A DNA stretch of 38,439 nt from a virus, in the IMG/VR virus record IMGVR_UViG_3300023110_000084, positions 1-38,439 of that record; one strand, given 5' to 3'. A program made the translations under genes and the position numbers. Shown here piece by piece: positions 30,197-37,266 of this stretch. Within the stretch, counting starts at the first letter, position 1. Each line of letters begins with the position of its first letter. The notes beneath the pieces were generated by a model, which saw only the letters and a list, made by a program, of their open reading frames with translations, made no database searches and was not told where the DNA came from.

Positions 30197-30321
30197 TTGT
30201 ATATTCCATCGATAGTATAATGTTTACTATTGTACACTGCCCAGCATAAACAGTCAAATCTTTTATAGCCTTGACTACGTAGTTTTTTATACCATGCTAC
30301 GTAATTTTCCAATCGTTTCAT
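30193..30321 (-). CDS. Short hypothetical protein, 42 residues
   Basis: Reads MKRLENYVAWYKKLRSQGYK, then RFDCLCWAVYNSKHYTIDGI and YK. Both ends are ATGA overlaps, with the gene upstream (stop 30318) and with the clamp loader start (30196). Perfect fit in an otherwise unexplained 120-base gap and a sensible amino-acid mix support a real gene. Function unknown. Confidence 0.62.
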   Translation of the reverse strand: MKRLENYVAWYKKLRSQGYKRFDCLCWAVYNSKHYTIDGIYK

Positions 30322-30542
30322 ATGGCATTTACTTCAATAATAATACATTTAGGAAAAATTTTTTTTAATTGCTTTTCAGCTGAATGCTTGGTTGTAGCTT
30401 TTAATTGAGCAGACCCATGTTGCCCATCTATGTGTATTTCAACATTATCTTTACTACTTTTTTTCATATGTATTATTTTTTCGTCAGGAAGATTAAACAA
30501 TATATTAAACGTTCTTGGCGAAAATGTAACTATATTACTCAT
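30318..30542 (-). CDS. Small basic hypothetical protein
   Basis: 74 residues (MSNIVTFSPRTFNILFNLPD), Lys-rich, beta-alpha pattern with VEIHIDGQHGSAQLKATTKH and CIIIEVNAI. In the replication operon, coupled to the 42-residue gene. Function unknown. Confidence 0.62.
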   Translation of the reverse strand: MSNIVTFSPRTFNILFNLPDEKIIHMKKSSKDNVEIHIDGQHGSAQLKATTKHSAEKQLKKIFPKCIIIEVNAI

Positions 30543-30545
30543 TGT

Positions 30546-30869
30546 TTATACTATATTTTCGACTGGACCATCGTAAACACCCAAGATATCTTTATCATCT
30601 AATGCATACATTTTTTTACCTTCGGGATGATCAACGTCAAATCCTCGACTCCAGCGTCCATGAGACACAGCAACAATATCGCCTTTTTTAATGTCTTGAT
30701 ATACTTCTGTACGCTCACCTACATCATGTATTTCAAAAAAACGAGTACGAATACCGTCAGTTTTTCCATCATCATCTAACATAATAACCCCACCTGCACT
30801 TTTGTGCTCACCTGGAGGGTTTACAAAAAATCCTAGTACACTAGTTGCTGTTGCTTTTACTTGTTTCAT
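30546..30869 (-). CDS. GroES/gp31-like cochaperonin
   Basis: 107 residues, T4 gp31 size. Cpn10-type order: KATATSVLGFFVNPPGEHKS (strand plus mobile loop with SAGGVIML), VGERTEVYQDIKKGDIVAVS and a closing KMYALDDKDILGVYD like the family's EYLIL..DDILAV. It would cap host GroEL, perhaps widening the cage for the phage capsid protein as gp31 does. Sequence match is weak, so it might be another small beta-barrel. Confidence 0.62.
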   Translation of the reverse strand: MKQVKATATSVLGFFVNPPGEHKSAGGVIMLDDDGKTDGIRTRFFEIHDVGERTEVYQDIKKGDIVAVSHGRWSRGFDVDHPEGKKMYALDDKDILGVYDGPVENIV

Positions 30870-31274
30870 TTATTCCTCATCTATTTCGATTGTTTCCATA
30901 CTTCCATCGTCGTATTCGATTTCCATATATTTTGATCCATCTTCTCTTGTTCTAGTAATTCTACTAATCGGTTCTGGATCTAATTCAACAGTAGGAAGTT
31001 CTGTTTCAACTACTGGTTCTGGTTCTGGCGCAGGTGCTTTGGGTTGTGATATAGGTTTAGGATCACTGATAGCAGTTTCTACTGGAGGCTGTTTTGTATT
31101 TTGATCCGCACGTGCAATTTCTTCTGCTGTAAAACGAACACTACCGTCTGGATTTAATCTATCTCCACGTGCATTCATAAGAACATTACCTACAGCTTTT
31201 GTTGTTTCATTTTTTGCAGCAAGAGCGGCCATATCAATCATTTTGCCTCTTGCTGTTCGCACACTTCTGCTCAT
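30870..31274 (-). CDS. Hypothetical phage protein with conserved N-terminus
   Basis: 134 residues. MSRSVRTARGKMIDMAALAA is a start I recall from uncharacterised T4-like marine phage proteins. A Pro/Glu-rich disordered middle (PKAPAPEPEPVVETELPTVE) leads to a short beta pair (KYMEIEYDDGSMETIEIDEE). The ATG overlaps the DnaE-fragment stop. Function unknown. Confidence 0.68.
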   Translation of the reverse strand: MSRSVRTARGKMIDMAALAAKNETTKAVGNVLMNARGDRLNPDGSVRFTAEEIARADQNTKQPPVETAISDPKPISQPKAPAPEPEPVVETELPTVELDPEPISRITRTREDGSKYMEIEYDDGSMETIEIDEE

Positions 31275-31786
31275 CTAAAGAATTCCTTGTAATCTAATTC
31301 GTATTTAATACTATCTATTTTGTGTACACCTATCAAATATAGAACATAACTAGCAACACTTGATCCACGTCCTACACCCCATACAATGTCGTTTTCACGC
31401 ATTGTGTCGACCAAATAAATCATAAACCTTAATAGGGGCATTAGTCCTCGTTCTTCATATTCGTAGAGTTCTTCCCATACACGATTTTGTACTACTTCAG
31501 GACAAGGCGTTTTTGCTTTTCCTATTACGTACTTAAAAACATTTATATCTTGATATTCTGGAGGCATGTACCAATTTGCATCAATTTCCTTATTGTACTT
31601 ATCCGATCCATCTTCAGGAGTATCTACGTCTATGCTAGTGTCCATTAAAAATAGACTACAAAAATGGTTATATTTGTCAATTGCGCTCGTGTCTGTCATT
31701 GTCACCGTATGTGGAGTTACATCTAGTAGCATCATTTCTACCAGGTCATTTTCTGTAACGATAATTTCGTTATTACTATTCAACAT
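31271..31786 (-). CDS. DnaE-like (DNA polymerase III alpha) fragment protein
   Basis: 171 residues from the ATG at 31786. The C-terminal part, IVWGVGRGSSVASYVLYLIG followed by HKIDSIKYELDYKEFF, matches the GRGSxxxSLVxYxLGIxxIDPLxY..FERFL segment of bacterial PolIII alpha, at the palm entry after the PHP domain. The N-terminal 100 residues do not clearly match. Catalytic aspartates of the palm are absent, so it is not a polymerase. It may be a domesticated fragment that contacts the clamp or replisome. It lies in the operon with the clamp loader. Confidence 0.7.
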   Translation of the reverse strand: MLNSNNEIIVTENDLVEMMLLDVTPHTVTMTDTSAIDKYNHFCSLFLMDTSIDVDTPEDGSDKYNKEIDANWYMPPEYQDINVFKYVIGKAKTPCPEVVQNRVWEELYEYEERGLMPLLRFMIYLVDTMRENDIVWGVGRGSSVASYVLYLIGVHKIDSIKYELDYKEFFR

Positions 31787-32036
31787 CGCCAATATTCAAA
31801 ATGTTATCTTCGTCGGGATCACGATTTTCTTCAATAGCACGTTCACGCCGCTGTTGTTCAGCTTCTAATGCTACTTTAGTACGATACTCTACCATAAGTT
31901 GATCCAACATGTTTTGCATTTGATCAATTAGTTGTGGACTCATACCACTACTCATAGCCTGTGCTACTTTTTGTTTAAGCTCAATTTGTTTTTCAAGCAT
32001 TTGCTCAACTGTCATATCTTCGAAATTTGCAAACAT
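31776..32036 (-). CDS. Small coiled-coil protein
   Basis: 86 residues, Met/Gln/Glu-rich, nearly all helix (MFANFEDMTVEQMLEKQIEL; DQMQNMLDQLMVEYRTKVAL) with an acidic tail. Its last codons overlap the DnaE-fragment start by 11 bases and its ATG abuts the dehydrogenase stop. Function unknown. Confidence 0.62.
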   Translation of the reverse strand: MFANFEDMTVEQMLEKQIELKQKVAQAMSSGMSPQLIDQMQNMLDQLMVEYRTKVALEAEQQRRERAIEENRDPDEDNILNIGDVE

Positions 32037-32791
32037 TATTCTTTCCTTATGCGCTTGTTGTATTCTACTGCTTCTTTAAGAATTGTCAAATCTACATTAA
32101 ATTTTTCTGCTGTACAGCAAATAGCACTTGTATCTTTTGGAAAACAGTGTCCGCCATAGCCACGCTCAGGTGTTACGTCTATATGGCTTGCGCCAATACG
32201 AGTATCTAGAGCTACTATATTTGCTACTGATTCATATCCTACACCACTTGCTTTACACAAATCATATATTTGATTAAAAAAGTTTACTTTTGTTGCCAAG
32301 AAGCTATTACGAAAATACTTAGCAAGAATTAATTCTTCAGGGTCAGCAATTTGCGAAGTAAAGTTAGGATCATCAAATGACATTCTAAATAAACTGTGCC
32401 AAAATGCTACACTATGTCCGCCAATATAAATTGTTCTAGTATGCAAGAAGTCTTGAATAGCTGTTGCAGCACGTAAAAACTCAGGACTAAATGCCAGTTT
32501 GTGATTGGGAAACATAAACTTTAGTTGTCTCCAACCTTCTAAACTGATTGTACTTTTGATCAATACAGGAACATCATCGTTAACTGTATTAACAATATCA
32601 ATTACATTTTCAATATTACAACTACCATCGTTATTTGGTGGTGTGCTTACACAAATAATAACTCCATCAGGATTGTCGCACCAATTAGTGTAGCCTAATC
32701 CAGGATCATAGATGTGTACATCGTGTTTTTCTGTTATAACAGAGTCATGTGCTTTACCTACAAAGCCATAACCAGCAATTAAAATTTTCAT
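32036..32791 (-). CDS. UDP-glucose/GDP-mannose dehydrogenase family protein, short form
   Basis: 251 residues from the ATG at 32791 (GGAG 7 bases upstream); full-length enzymes exceed 400. NAD-binding GYGFVGKA (about 6-13), a Rossmann-type STPPNN motif, a conserved FSPEFLR segment and the catalytic cysteine motif GYGGHCFPKD near residue 218 are present. The C-terminal UDP-binding domain is missing. The oxidation site is intact, so a trimmed phage enzyme acting on nucleotide sugars is possible. First gene of the replication operon. Confidence 0.82.
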   Translation of the reverse strand: MKILIAGYGFVGKAHDSVITEKHDVHIYDPGLGYTNWCDNPDGVIICVSTPPNNDGSCNIENVIDIVNTVNDDVPVLIKSTISLEGWRQLKFMFPNHKLAFSPEFLRAATAIQDFLHTRTIYIGGHSVAFWHSLFRMSFDDPNFTSQIADPEELILAKYFRNSFLATKVNFFNQIYDLCKASGVGYESVANIVALDTRIGASHIDVTPERGYGGHCFPKDTSAICCTAEKFNVDLTILKEAVEYNKRIRKE

Positions 32792-32810
32792 AATAACTCC
32801 TATTAGTACC

Positions 32811-32845
32811 AATATACGACATTTTTACGTGTATGTCAATAAATA
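32811..32845. promoter_or_regulatory. Overlapping divergent early and late promoters
   Basis: Minus strand: TTGACA (32834-32839), 17 bases, TATATT (32811-32816), for the dehydrogenase operon. Plus strand: late AATAAATA (32838-32845), for the lipase. The late motif overlaps the early -35 box by two bases, so both cannot be occupied at once. Confidence 0.7.
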
Positions 32846-32863
32846 ATTTTGAGGAGAATGACA

Positions 32864-33628
32864 ATGATATCGGACATGAATTTTAGACAGCGGAGCCTTC
32901 TATTCGCTAAACTTGCTAGTATTGCATATAGTGATGATACTAAACAAGTCAAAAAAGATGTAAAAGCATTAGGTTTTACCGAAATAGAATTTTACAACAA
33001 AGCAGGTGCACAAGCATACAGATTCCAAAACAAGGATGATATTGTAATTGCTTGCCGTGGCACACAGCCCAGTGAATTTAATGACATTAAAGCAGATTTA
33101 AAAGCGGCACCAGTTATGGCAGAAACAGTAGGTCGTGTGCATCATGGATTTAAAGCAGAAGTAGACGAGCTTTGGCCAATGGTACTAGAAGATTTACGTG
33201 AGTGTGGAAAAACTCGCAAGGCTTGGTTTTGTGGACACAGCCTAGGTGCTGCTATGACAACTATCATGGCAAGCCGTTGTGAAGATGACCCAGACATGCC
33301 AAACATTGAAGAAGTTTATACATACGGATCACCACGCACAGGTTGGCGTAAATTTGTAAACAGTCTTAACTGTAAACATCAGCGTTGGGTTAACAACAAT
33401 GATATTGTTACACGGGTACCGTTTGCTATTATGGGATACAAACATGATGGCTGCGAACACTATATGGACTCAAACGGAGATTATCGTCCAAACTTAAAAG
33501 GTTTGCGCAGAGTAAAAGATCGTTGGCGTGGAATGTGGATGGGTCTAAAACAAGGCGGAGTTGATAACTTTTCAGATCATTCAATGACAAATTATATTGC
33601 TAATTTAGAAAAGATTCAGGAGGGCTAA
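32864..33628 (+). CDS. Class 3 lipase-like alpha/beta hydrolase
   Basis: 254 residues from the ATG at 32864 (GAGGAG 7 bases upstream). Lipase_3 features: VIACRGTQPSEFND (oxyanion region), FCGHSLGAAM (nucleophile Ser126), NNNDIVTRVP (Asp180) and FSDHSMTNYI (His239), so the triad is complete. No signal peptide or membrane segment. It would hydrolyse lipid esters; release from the cytoplasm could occur at lysis, or it may act on inner-membrane lipids. Alone on the plus strand, with its own late promoter and terminator. Confidence 0.85.
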   Translation: MISDMNFRQRSLLFAKLASIAYSDDTKQVKKDVKALGFTEIEFYNKAGAQAYRFQNKDDIVIACRGTQPSEFNDIKADLKAAPVMAETVGRVHHGFKAEVDELWPMVLEDLRECGKTRKAWFCGHSLGAAMTTIMASRCEDDPDMPNIEEVYTYGSPRTGWRKFVNSLNCKHQRWVNNNDIVTRVPFAIMGYKHDGCEHYMDSNGDYRPNLKGLRRVKDRWRGMWMGLKQGGVDNFSDHSMTNYIANLEKIQEG

Positions 33629-33648
33629 AAAGCCCCCCTTATTTTTTT
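33622..33648 (+). terminator. Rho-independent terminator after lipase gene
   Basis: GGGCT and AGCCC pair around AAAA, followed by CCCTTA and seven T on the plus strand. It separates the convergent lipase and phosphate permease genes. Confidence 0.82.
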
Positions 33649-34618
33649 ATAGTCCGTTTGGTAGAATAATATAATGTATGGCAAGTACCAGTGCAACACT
33701 AGCACCAAGTCCTACCATCATCTTACCAAAGTCTTTTGCGACTAGTGGGAACACTGATTTGGTTTTCTTTTTACCAAAGTATGTTGCCATTGCTAACTCA
33801 CGACCCGCTAACAAACCTACGAACACCCAGGTTGTCGACATCGGAATGTCGTTGAGTTCTTTGAAGAAGTACAAGCATAACCAATAGAACAAGTCAATCA
33901 GTGTTGCACTACGCACATATCTTGTATTGTGTTTTTCTAGAACAATCTGTTGTATCTTGCCGCCACGCTCTCTAAACATAAAGAACAATCCAGCGACAAA
34001 CACAATGCTGATAAACACCATTAGGTCCACAGGCACTTGTCTTGGTAAGAACACTGCGATGTTTGCTACATCATGTGATAACCAAGTAAACCATAGTCCG
34101 CCTGTAGCTACCCATTGTGCTACACGCCAAAACTTTTTATTGCCTTCGCTTACTGGCTGTGTTTCATCATACCACTTACCAAAGAACTTGTGTATTGCAA
34201 ACCATACTGTATATGCAAATGCGGCTGCAACACCATATCCCATAATTGATTTCATAAGCATCTTCTCTAGCACAAAGGTACTAGCAAACACTGACAGCAC
34301 TAGGAAACTTGTGCTAACTGGCACACCCATTCGTGTCAATAAAACAAGTATGGCAGGTGCGGCTGCGTGATACCATTGCACTTCTTGGAATGGTATTTTG
34401 TTTAGGCGACCATATGAAATATCGCCTCCGTTCATATACCACCCATACCAGAGTGTATATAATAAAACAGCCGAAGCGGCTGCCCATAGTACTTTATAAT
34501 TAAATCGCTCATTATTTGATGCCATCCAAGTACCGAGCGTTTGTACTGAATCGTTTGCTATAACTGCATAGGCAGCAAGCAGGAAGCCAACAAGGCTCCA
34601 CATAGTGAGTAGTTCCAT
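33647..34618 (-). CDS. PiT-family phosphate permease
   Basis: 323 residues with about eight to nine membrane segments. The two inverted PiT signatures are recognisable: VIANDSVQTLGTWMAS near residue 19 (for GANDVANA..G) and WLSHDVANIAVFLPR near 197, each followed by a (V/I)P(V/M)ST motif (GVPVSTSFLVLS and DIPMSTTWVFVGLLAG). PiT proteins carry phosphate with Na+ or H+. It is shorter than host PitA (about 500). A Pho-box-like array lies upstream, so host PhoB may induce it under phosphate limitation. GGAG precedes the ATG. Confidence 0.85.
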   Translation of the reverse strand: MELLTMWSLVGFLLAAYAVIANDSVQTLGTWMASNNERFNYKVLWAAASAVLLYTLWYGWYMNGGDISYGRLNKIPFQEVQWYHAAAPAILVLLTRMGVPVSTSFLVLSVFASTFVLEKMLMKSIMGYGVAAAFAYTVWFAIHKFFGKWYDETQPVSEGNKKFWRVAQWVATGGLWFTWLSHDVANIAVFLPRQVPVDLMVFISIVFVAGLFFMFRERGGKIQQIVLEKHNTRYVRSATLIDLFYWLCLYFFKELNDIPMSTTWVFVGLLAGRELAMATYFGKKKTKSVFPLVAKDFGKMMVGLGASVALVLAIHYIILPNGL

Positions 34619-34686
34619 TTCTTTCTCCTTTGCTTGACGGCTTTACCCCGTCGCTCACAAATGTAGTATTACTACACGATTACTTA

Positions 34687-34726
34687 GTAACCGTCTAGTA
34701 TAAGTTTTGTAACAGTTTTGTAAAAA
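34687..34726 (-). promoter_or_regulatory. Pho-box-like array, four 7-bp units at 11-bp period
   Basis: Minus strand units TTTTTAC, CTGTTAC, CTTATAC and CGGTTAC start every 11 bases, separated by AAAA, AAAA and TAGA. Known PhoB boxes are CTGTCAT-type 7-mers at 11-bp spacing with A-rich linkers. The array lies 70-108 bases upstream of the phosphate permease start. TATACT within it may serve as a -10. Confidence 0.6.
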
Positions 34727-34732
34727 GATTCC

Positions 34733-34746
34733 GTAAGACGTCTTAC
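34733..34746. repeat. Perfect 14-bp palindrome GTAAGACGTCTTAC
   Basis: It overlaps the stop codon of the MazG/HisE-like gene and lies next to the Pho-box-like array. GTAAGACGTCTT also occurs at the early promoter at 25222-25233. It may be an operator. Confidence 0.5.
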
Positions 34747-35099
34747 TTTATAAATTGTTCAAGTTGTGGTGCTTTCCAGCCTTCTGGCTTCAGTACCTTG
34801 CCGTCTTCACGTTTGCGCACTTTGCCTGTGTCTGGATCAATCTTAGCAAAGTTTGTGTTCATTACTTCACGCCAAGCACCTTCTCCGTCAAAGCCGCCTG
34901 CACGAATAGCACCCATAGTAACAACAAGAATGTCAATCAGTGCATCAAGTTGTTCTACACGGTCATCTGCTGCTATAGCATCTGCAAGCTCATTGTATTC
35001 TTCTGCAATAAGACCGAGATACATATCATAGTTTGCTTCTGATGGCTCTTGGTCACACGCTGTTTGAAACGTGTCAATGTCTTTAAATGGATTAGTCAT
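34743..35099 (-). CDS. HisE/MazG-like pyrophosphohydrolase
   Basis: 118 residues. GLIAEEYNELADAIA and LDALIDILVVTMGAI give the EExxE/ExxD metal sites of the all-alpha NTP pyrophosphatase fold; a C-terminal KIDPDTGKVRKREDGKVLKP is typical of phage HisE-like (phosphoribosyl-ATP pyrophosphohydrolase-like) proteins. Likely acts on nucleoside triphosphates. It precedes the phosphate permease unit. Confidence 0.78.
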   Translation of the reverse strand: MTNPFKDIDTFQTACDQEPSEANYDMYLGLIAEEYNELADAIAADDRVEQLDALIDILVVTMGAIRAGGFDGEGAWREVMNTNFAKIDPDTGKVRKREDGKVLKPEGWKAPQLEQFIK

Positions 35100-35103
35100 T
35101 TTA

Positions 35104-35529
35104 TTAATACTTTCTTGGTAATTTAGGCATTGTGAATAATGCTCTTACGTGATGAGGATGATCATAGCAAGGTTGTCTTGCAAACACAACCCAGCGATAT
35201 CCTTGTCCAGCAGTCCAGTCTGGATATTCTTCTTTAATAAACTCTTGCATACTTGTACCTGTAGTAAACACATCATCACAAATCATAATCTGATCGTTTG
35301 GATCTCCACTGGCATATTCATTCATAGCACTAGCAAAAGGTAATCCGCCTCTTGGAATACCTACTGCTTTATAAAAAGGACGTTCTTGGTAGTCCATTAC
35401 CATTTTTGCAATTGCTTTCCATTCATCAGGATGTATTGCATCACACTCGAGTTTCCAACTAAGCGGAAGTCCTGCGTGTGATATAAAATCGCCAGATTCA
35501 AATAATCTAGCATTTGTTCTGTGGGGCAT
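35104..35529 (-). CDS. Phosphoribosyltransferase-like protein
   Basis: 141 residues. The PRPP-binding loop IMICDDVFTTGTSM (about 82-95) is intact, with a preceding AVGIPRGGLPFASAM segment, as in orotate or purine phosphoribosyltransferases. It could salvage bases with PRPP. The reduced size fits the phage forms of the family. Coupled to the 59-residue gene upstream (1-base gap). Confidence 0.8.
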   Translation of the reverse strand: MPHRTNARLFESGDFISHAGLPLSWKLECDAIHPDEWKAIAKMVMDYQERPFYKAVGIPRGGLPFASAMNEYASGDPNDQIMICDDVFTTGTSMQEFIKEEYPDWTAGQGYRWVVFARQPCYDHPHHVRALFTMPKLPRKY

Positions 35530-35709
35530 TTAGTCCTCTTTTTGATTGTTTAATTCTGTAATACGATTGTCGAACCATTTTTCAACAACACTCATTTCGT
35601 TGTCGTTTAAATCCCATCGTTCTTTAGCATGTCCATTAACTGTTTTTAACATTCTTTGTTCATAAGTCAAGTATGCTAGTATATTCATATCAATACTATT
35701 CAATGCCAT
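35530..35709 (-). CDS. Small hypothetical protein
   Basis: 59 residues from the ATG at 35709, chosen for the near-perfect AGGAGG 6 bases upstream; the frame opens to 35745 over the Fe-S carrier gene. MALNSIDMNILAYLTYEQRM at the start, acidic end. Function unknown. Confidence 0.65.
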   Translation of the reverse strand: MALNSIDMNILAYLTYEQRMLKTVNGHAKERWDLNDNEMSVVEKWFDNRITELNNQKED

Positions 35710-35722
35710 GCTAATCCTCCTC

Positions 35723-36031
35723 TTAAACGGCAAAACTTTCGCCACAACCGCAACTAGCAGTGGCGTTTGGATTGACGACGGTTAGATAACTTCCGCCGAG
35801 TTCTGTTATATAGTCTACTGTACAGCCAAAAAGAAACATCTCGGCCATTACGTCAACGACCAAGATGTCTTCAATTAGTGTTCCATTTTCTGCTGTATCT
35901 GCAAAGTCCCATTCGTATTTGAAACCGCTACACCCGCCGCCTTTAACGCTGAGAGTAACATATTTTTTACTATGATTTATTGTCATTTCTGACAAATAAT
36001 CATAAGCCTTTTCAGTAACGTTTAAATTCAT
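35723..36031 (-). CDS. A-type iron-sulfur carrier (IscA/ErpA/SufA-like)
   Basis: 102 residues. GGGCSGFKY (Cys34) and ASCGCGESFAV (Cys94, Cys96) give the three conserved cysteines of A-type carriers, which pass Fe-S clusters to apo-proteins. Next to a ferredoxin gene and near a SufT-like gene, it may help mature the phage ferredoxin. A CATAAATA late motif (36055-36062) lies upstream. Confidence 0.92.
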   Translation of the reverse strand: MNLNVTEKAYDYLSEMTINHSKKYVTLSVKGGGCSGFKYEWDFADTAENGTLIEDILVVDVMAEMFLFGCTVDYITELGGSYLTVVNPNATASCGCGESFAV

Positions 36032-36054
36032 TTTCTGTCCTGGAGTGTTAAAGT

Positions 36055-36062
36055 TATTTATG
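36055..36062 (-). promoter_or_regulatory. Late promoter motif CATAAATA
   Basis: CATAAATA on the minus strand, 24 bases upstream of the A-type carrier ATG at 36031, overlapping the ferredoxin stop. Confidence 0.5.
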
Positions 36063-36393
36063 AGCCTGGGCCTGGGTTTTCACTAAAATGTTCCATTTTA
36101 TTTTCAATACCTTCCCAATCGTCAGCATCAGGGAATGGTTCTTTTTGTTCAAAAATAACTGGCCAAAGTTCGCTATATTTTCGATTAAAATCTACCCATT
36201 CTGATGCCCCAGGTGCAGTGTCTGGTTTAATTGCGTCTGCTGGGCATTCAGGCTCGCATACACCGCAATCAATACATTCATCAGGATTAATTACAAGCAT
36301 GTTTTCGCCTTCATAAAAACAGTCTACTGGACAGACAGCCACACAGTCTGTATACTTGCATTTAATACAAGAATCGTTTACGATATATGTCAT
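36058..36393 (-). CDS. fdxA: 7Fe ferredoxin, FdxA type
   Basis: 111 residues. Cysteines C9, C17, C21, C25 and C40, C43, C46, C50 in [19 protein letters not shown] and [14 protein letters not shown] match the [3Fe-4S][4Fe-4S] ferredoxins of Azotobacter FdI/FdxA type, common in Alphaproteobacteria. The C-terminal 50-residue extension ([15 protein letters not shown]) is also typical. It can carry electrons at low potential; the bilin reductase at 21749-22333 and the radical SAM protein are possible clients. Unlike the plant-type PetF ferredoxin of cyanophages. Confidence 0.94.
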   Translation of the reverse strand: MTYIVNDSCIKCKYTDCVAVCPVDCFYEGENMLVINPDECIDCGVCEPECPADAIKPDTAPGASEWVDFNRKYSELWPVIFEQKEPFPDADDWEGIENKMEHFSENPGPGS

Positions 36394-36396
36394 ATA

Positions 36397-36720
36397 TTAT
36401 TTGGCTTTCTTTTGTGCTGACATAAAATCTTCAATCATGTCTGCTTTAGTTTTACGGCGGTCTAACTCTGCACCAAAACGTTCTAGTGCAAGATCGTCAA
36501 TAGCTTTCTTAGTCAGTTTATCTAAACTTTTACGTGTTTCTCGTTTAGGTTTTTCTGTTGTGCTTTTTTTAGGTTTTACTGTTACTGGTGAAACAGCTTC
36601 AGCATTTTCAATTTTTTGCTCTGGTGTTAAAACCAATGTGTCTTGCTTTTCTTCATTAAACTCATAAGGTCTGACACTTTTAACACCTAAAAGTTCTTTT
36701 ATCCTGTTGATCCATACCAT
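36397..36720 (-). CDS. Hypothetical protein with HeH/SAP-like C-terminus
   Basis: 107 residues. A variable N-terminus, a Lys/Thr/Pro-rich linker (KPKKSTTEKPKRETRKS), and a C-terminal helix pair LTKKAIDDLALERFGAELDR followed by RKTKADMIEDF, like HeH/LEM or SAP-type small domains that contact nucleic acid or termini of virion proteins. Exact role unknown. Lies between ferredoxin and SufT-like genes. Confidence 0.62.
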   Translation of the reverse strand: MVWINRIKELLGVKSVRPYEFNEEKQDTLVLTPEQKIENAEAVSPVTVKPKKSTTEKPKRETRKSLDKLTKKAIDDLALERFGAELDRRKTKADMIEDFMSAQKKAK

Positions 36721-36730
36721 AATAATCTCC

Positions 36731-37009
36731 TTAAAATATTCCTAGTAAAAGTTTTGCATCGTCGCTCATTAACTCAGGTCCCCATTGGGGATTGAATGTA
36801 ACATCAACGTTTACACTTTCAATGCCGACGACATTAAAGGCAGCACCACGAACATCATTTACGATGTCATCTGCTGCAGGACAAAACGCACTAGTTAAAC
36901 TCATTGTAATATTACACTTACTTTCTTGAATGTCAATATTATAAATCAATCCTAAGTCATAAATGTTGACACTTATTTCAGGATCATATACTTGCTTTAA
37001 ATTTTCCAC
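36731..37009 (-). CDS. SufT-like (MIP18/DUF59) Fe-S assembly factor
   Basis: 92 residues if started at the GTG at 37009, which overlaps the upstream TAG. No in-frame ATG exists before the conserved core, and the frame opens at a TTG at 37078. Core motifs: VYDPEISVNIYDLGLIYNI, MSLTSAFCPAAD and VTFNPQWGPELMSDDAKLLL, as in SufT/PaaD-type proteins that aid cluster insertion. With the A-type carrier and ferredoxin it forms a small Fe-S module. Confidence 0.85.
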   Translation of the reverse strand: MENLKQVYDPEISVNIYDLGLIYNIDIQESKCNITMSLTSAFCPAADDIVNDVRGAAFNVVGIESVNVDVTFNPQWGPELMSDDAKLLLGIF

Positions 37010-37263
37010 TATTGCATTGTGTATTGTGTTTGTGCTAACATCTTGAATGTCAGCATGTCCTCTTTTTTCTTGAACCAAACTTCTACTCCATGTATGTGTT
37101 TATCATATTTCCATGCGCCATAATCATTACCAAACGTGTCTATTAAAAATTCAGCAAATGAATTATTGTCAAAATAGTCACGTTTTATTGATAGGGTGCA
37201 ATGATAATGACTATTTTGTGTCCAACTTGCACCCCACTGTAAACTTATGCTCAAGTTTCCCAT
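37009..37263 (-). CDS. Small hypothetical protein
   Basis: 84 residues (MGNLSISLQWGASWTQNSHY), with paired His/Cys (HYHCTL) and aromatic-rich strands (WKYDKHIHGVEVWFKKKEDM). It sits 3 bases after the QueD-like stop and overlaps the SufT-like start. Function unknown. Confidence 0.6.
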   Translation of the reverse strand: MGNLSISLQWGASWTQNSHYHCTLSIKRDYFDNNSFAEFLIDTFGNDYGAWKYDKHIHGVEVWFKKKEDMLTFKMLAQTQYTMQ

Positions 37264-37266
37264 ATT

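Noticed and set aside
30208-30246. TTGACT-17-TACAAT promoter-like pair before the clamp loader
   Set aside because: It lies inside the 42-residue coupled gene, its hexamers are weak, and the operon is already served by the promoter at 32811-32839.
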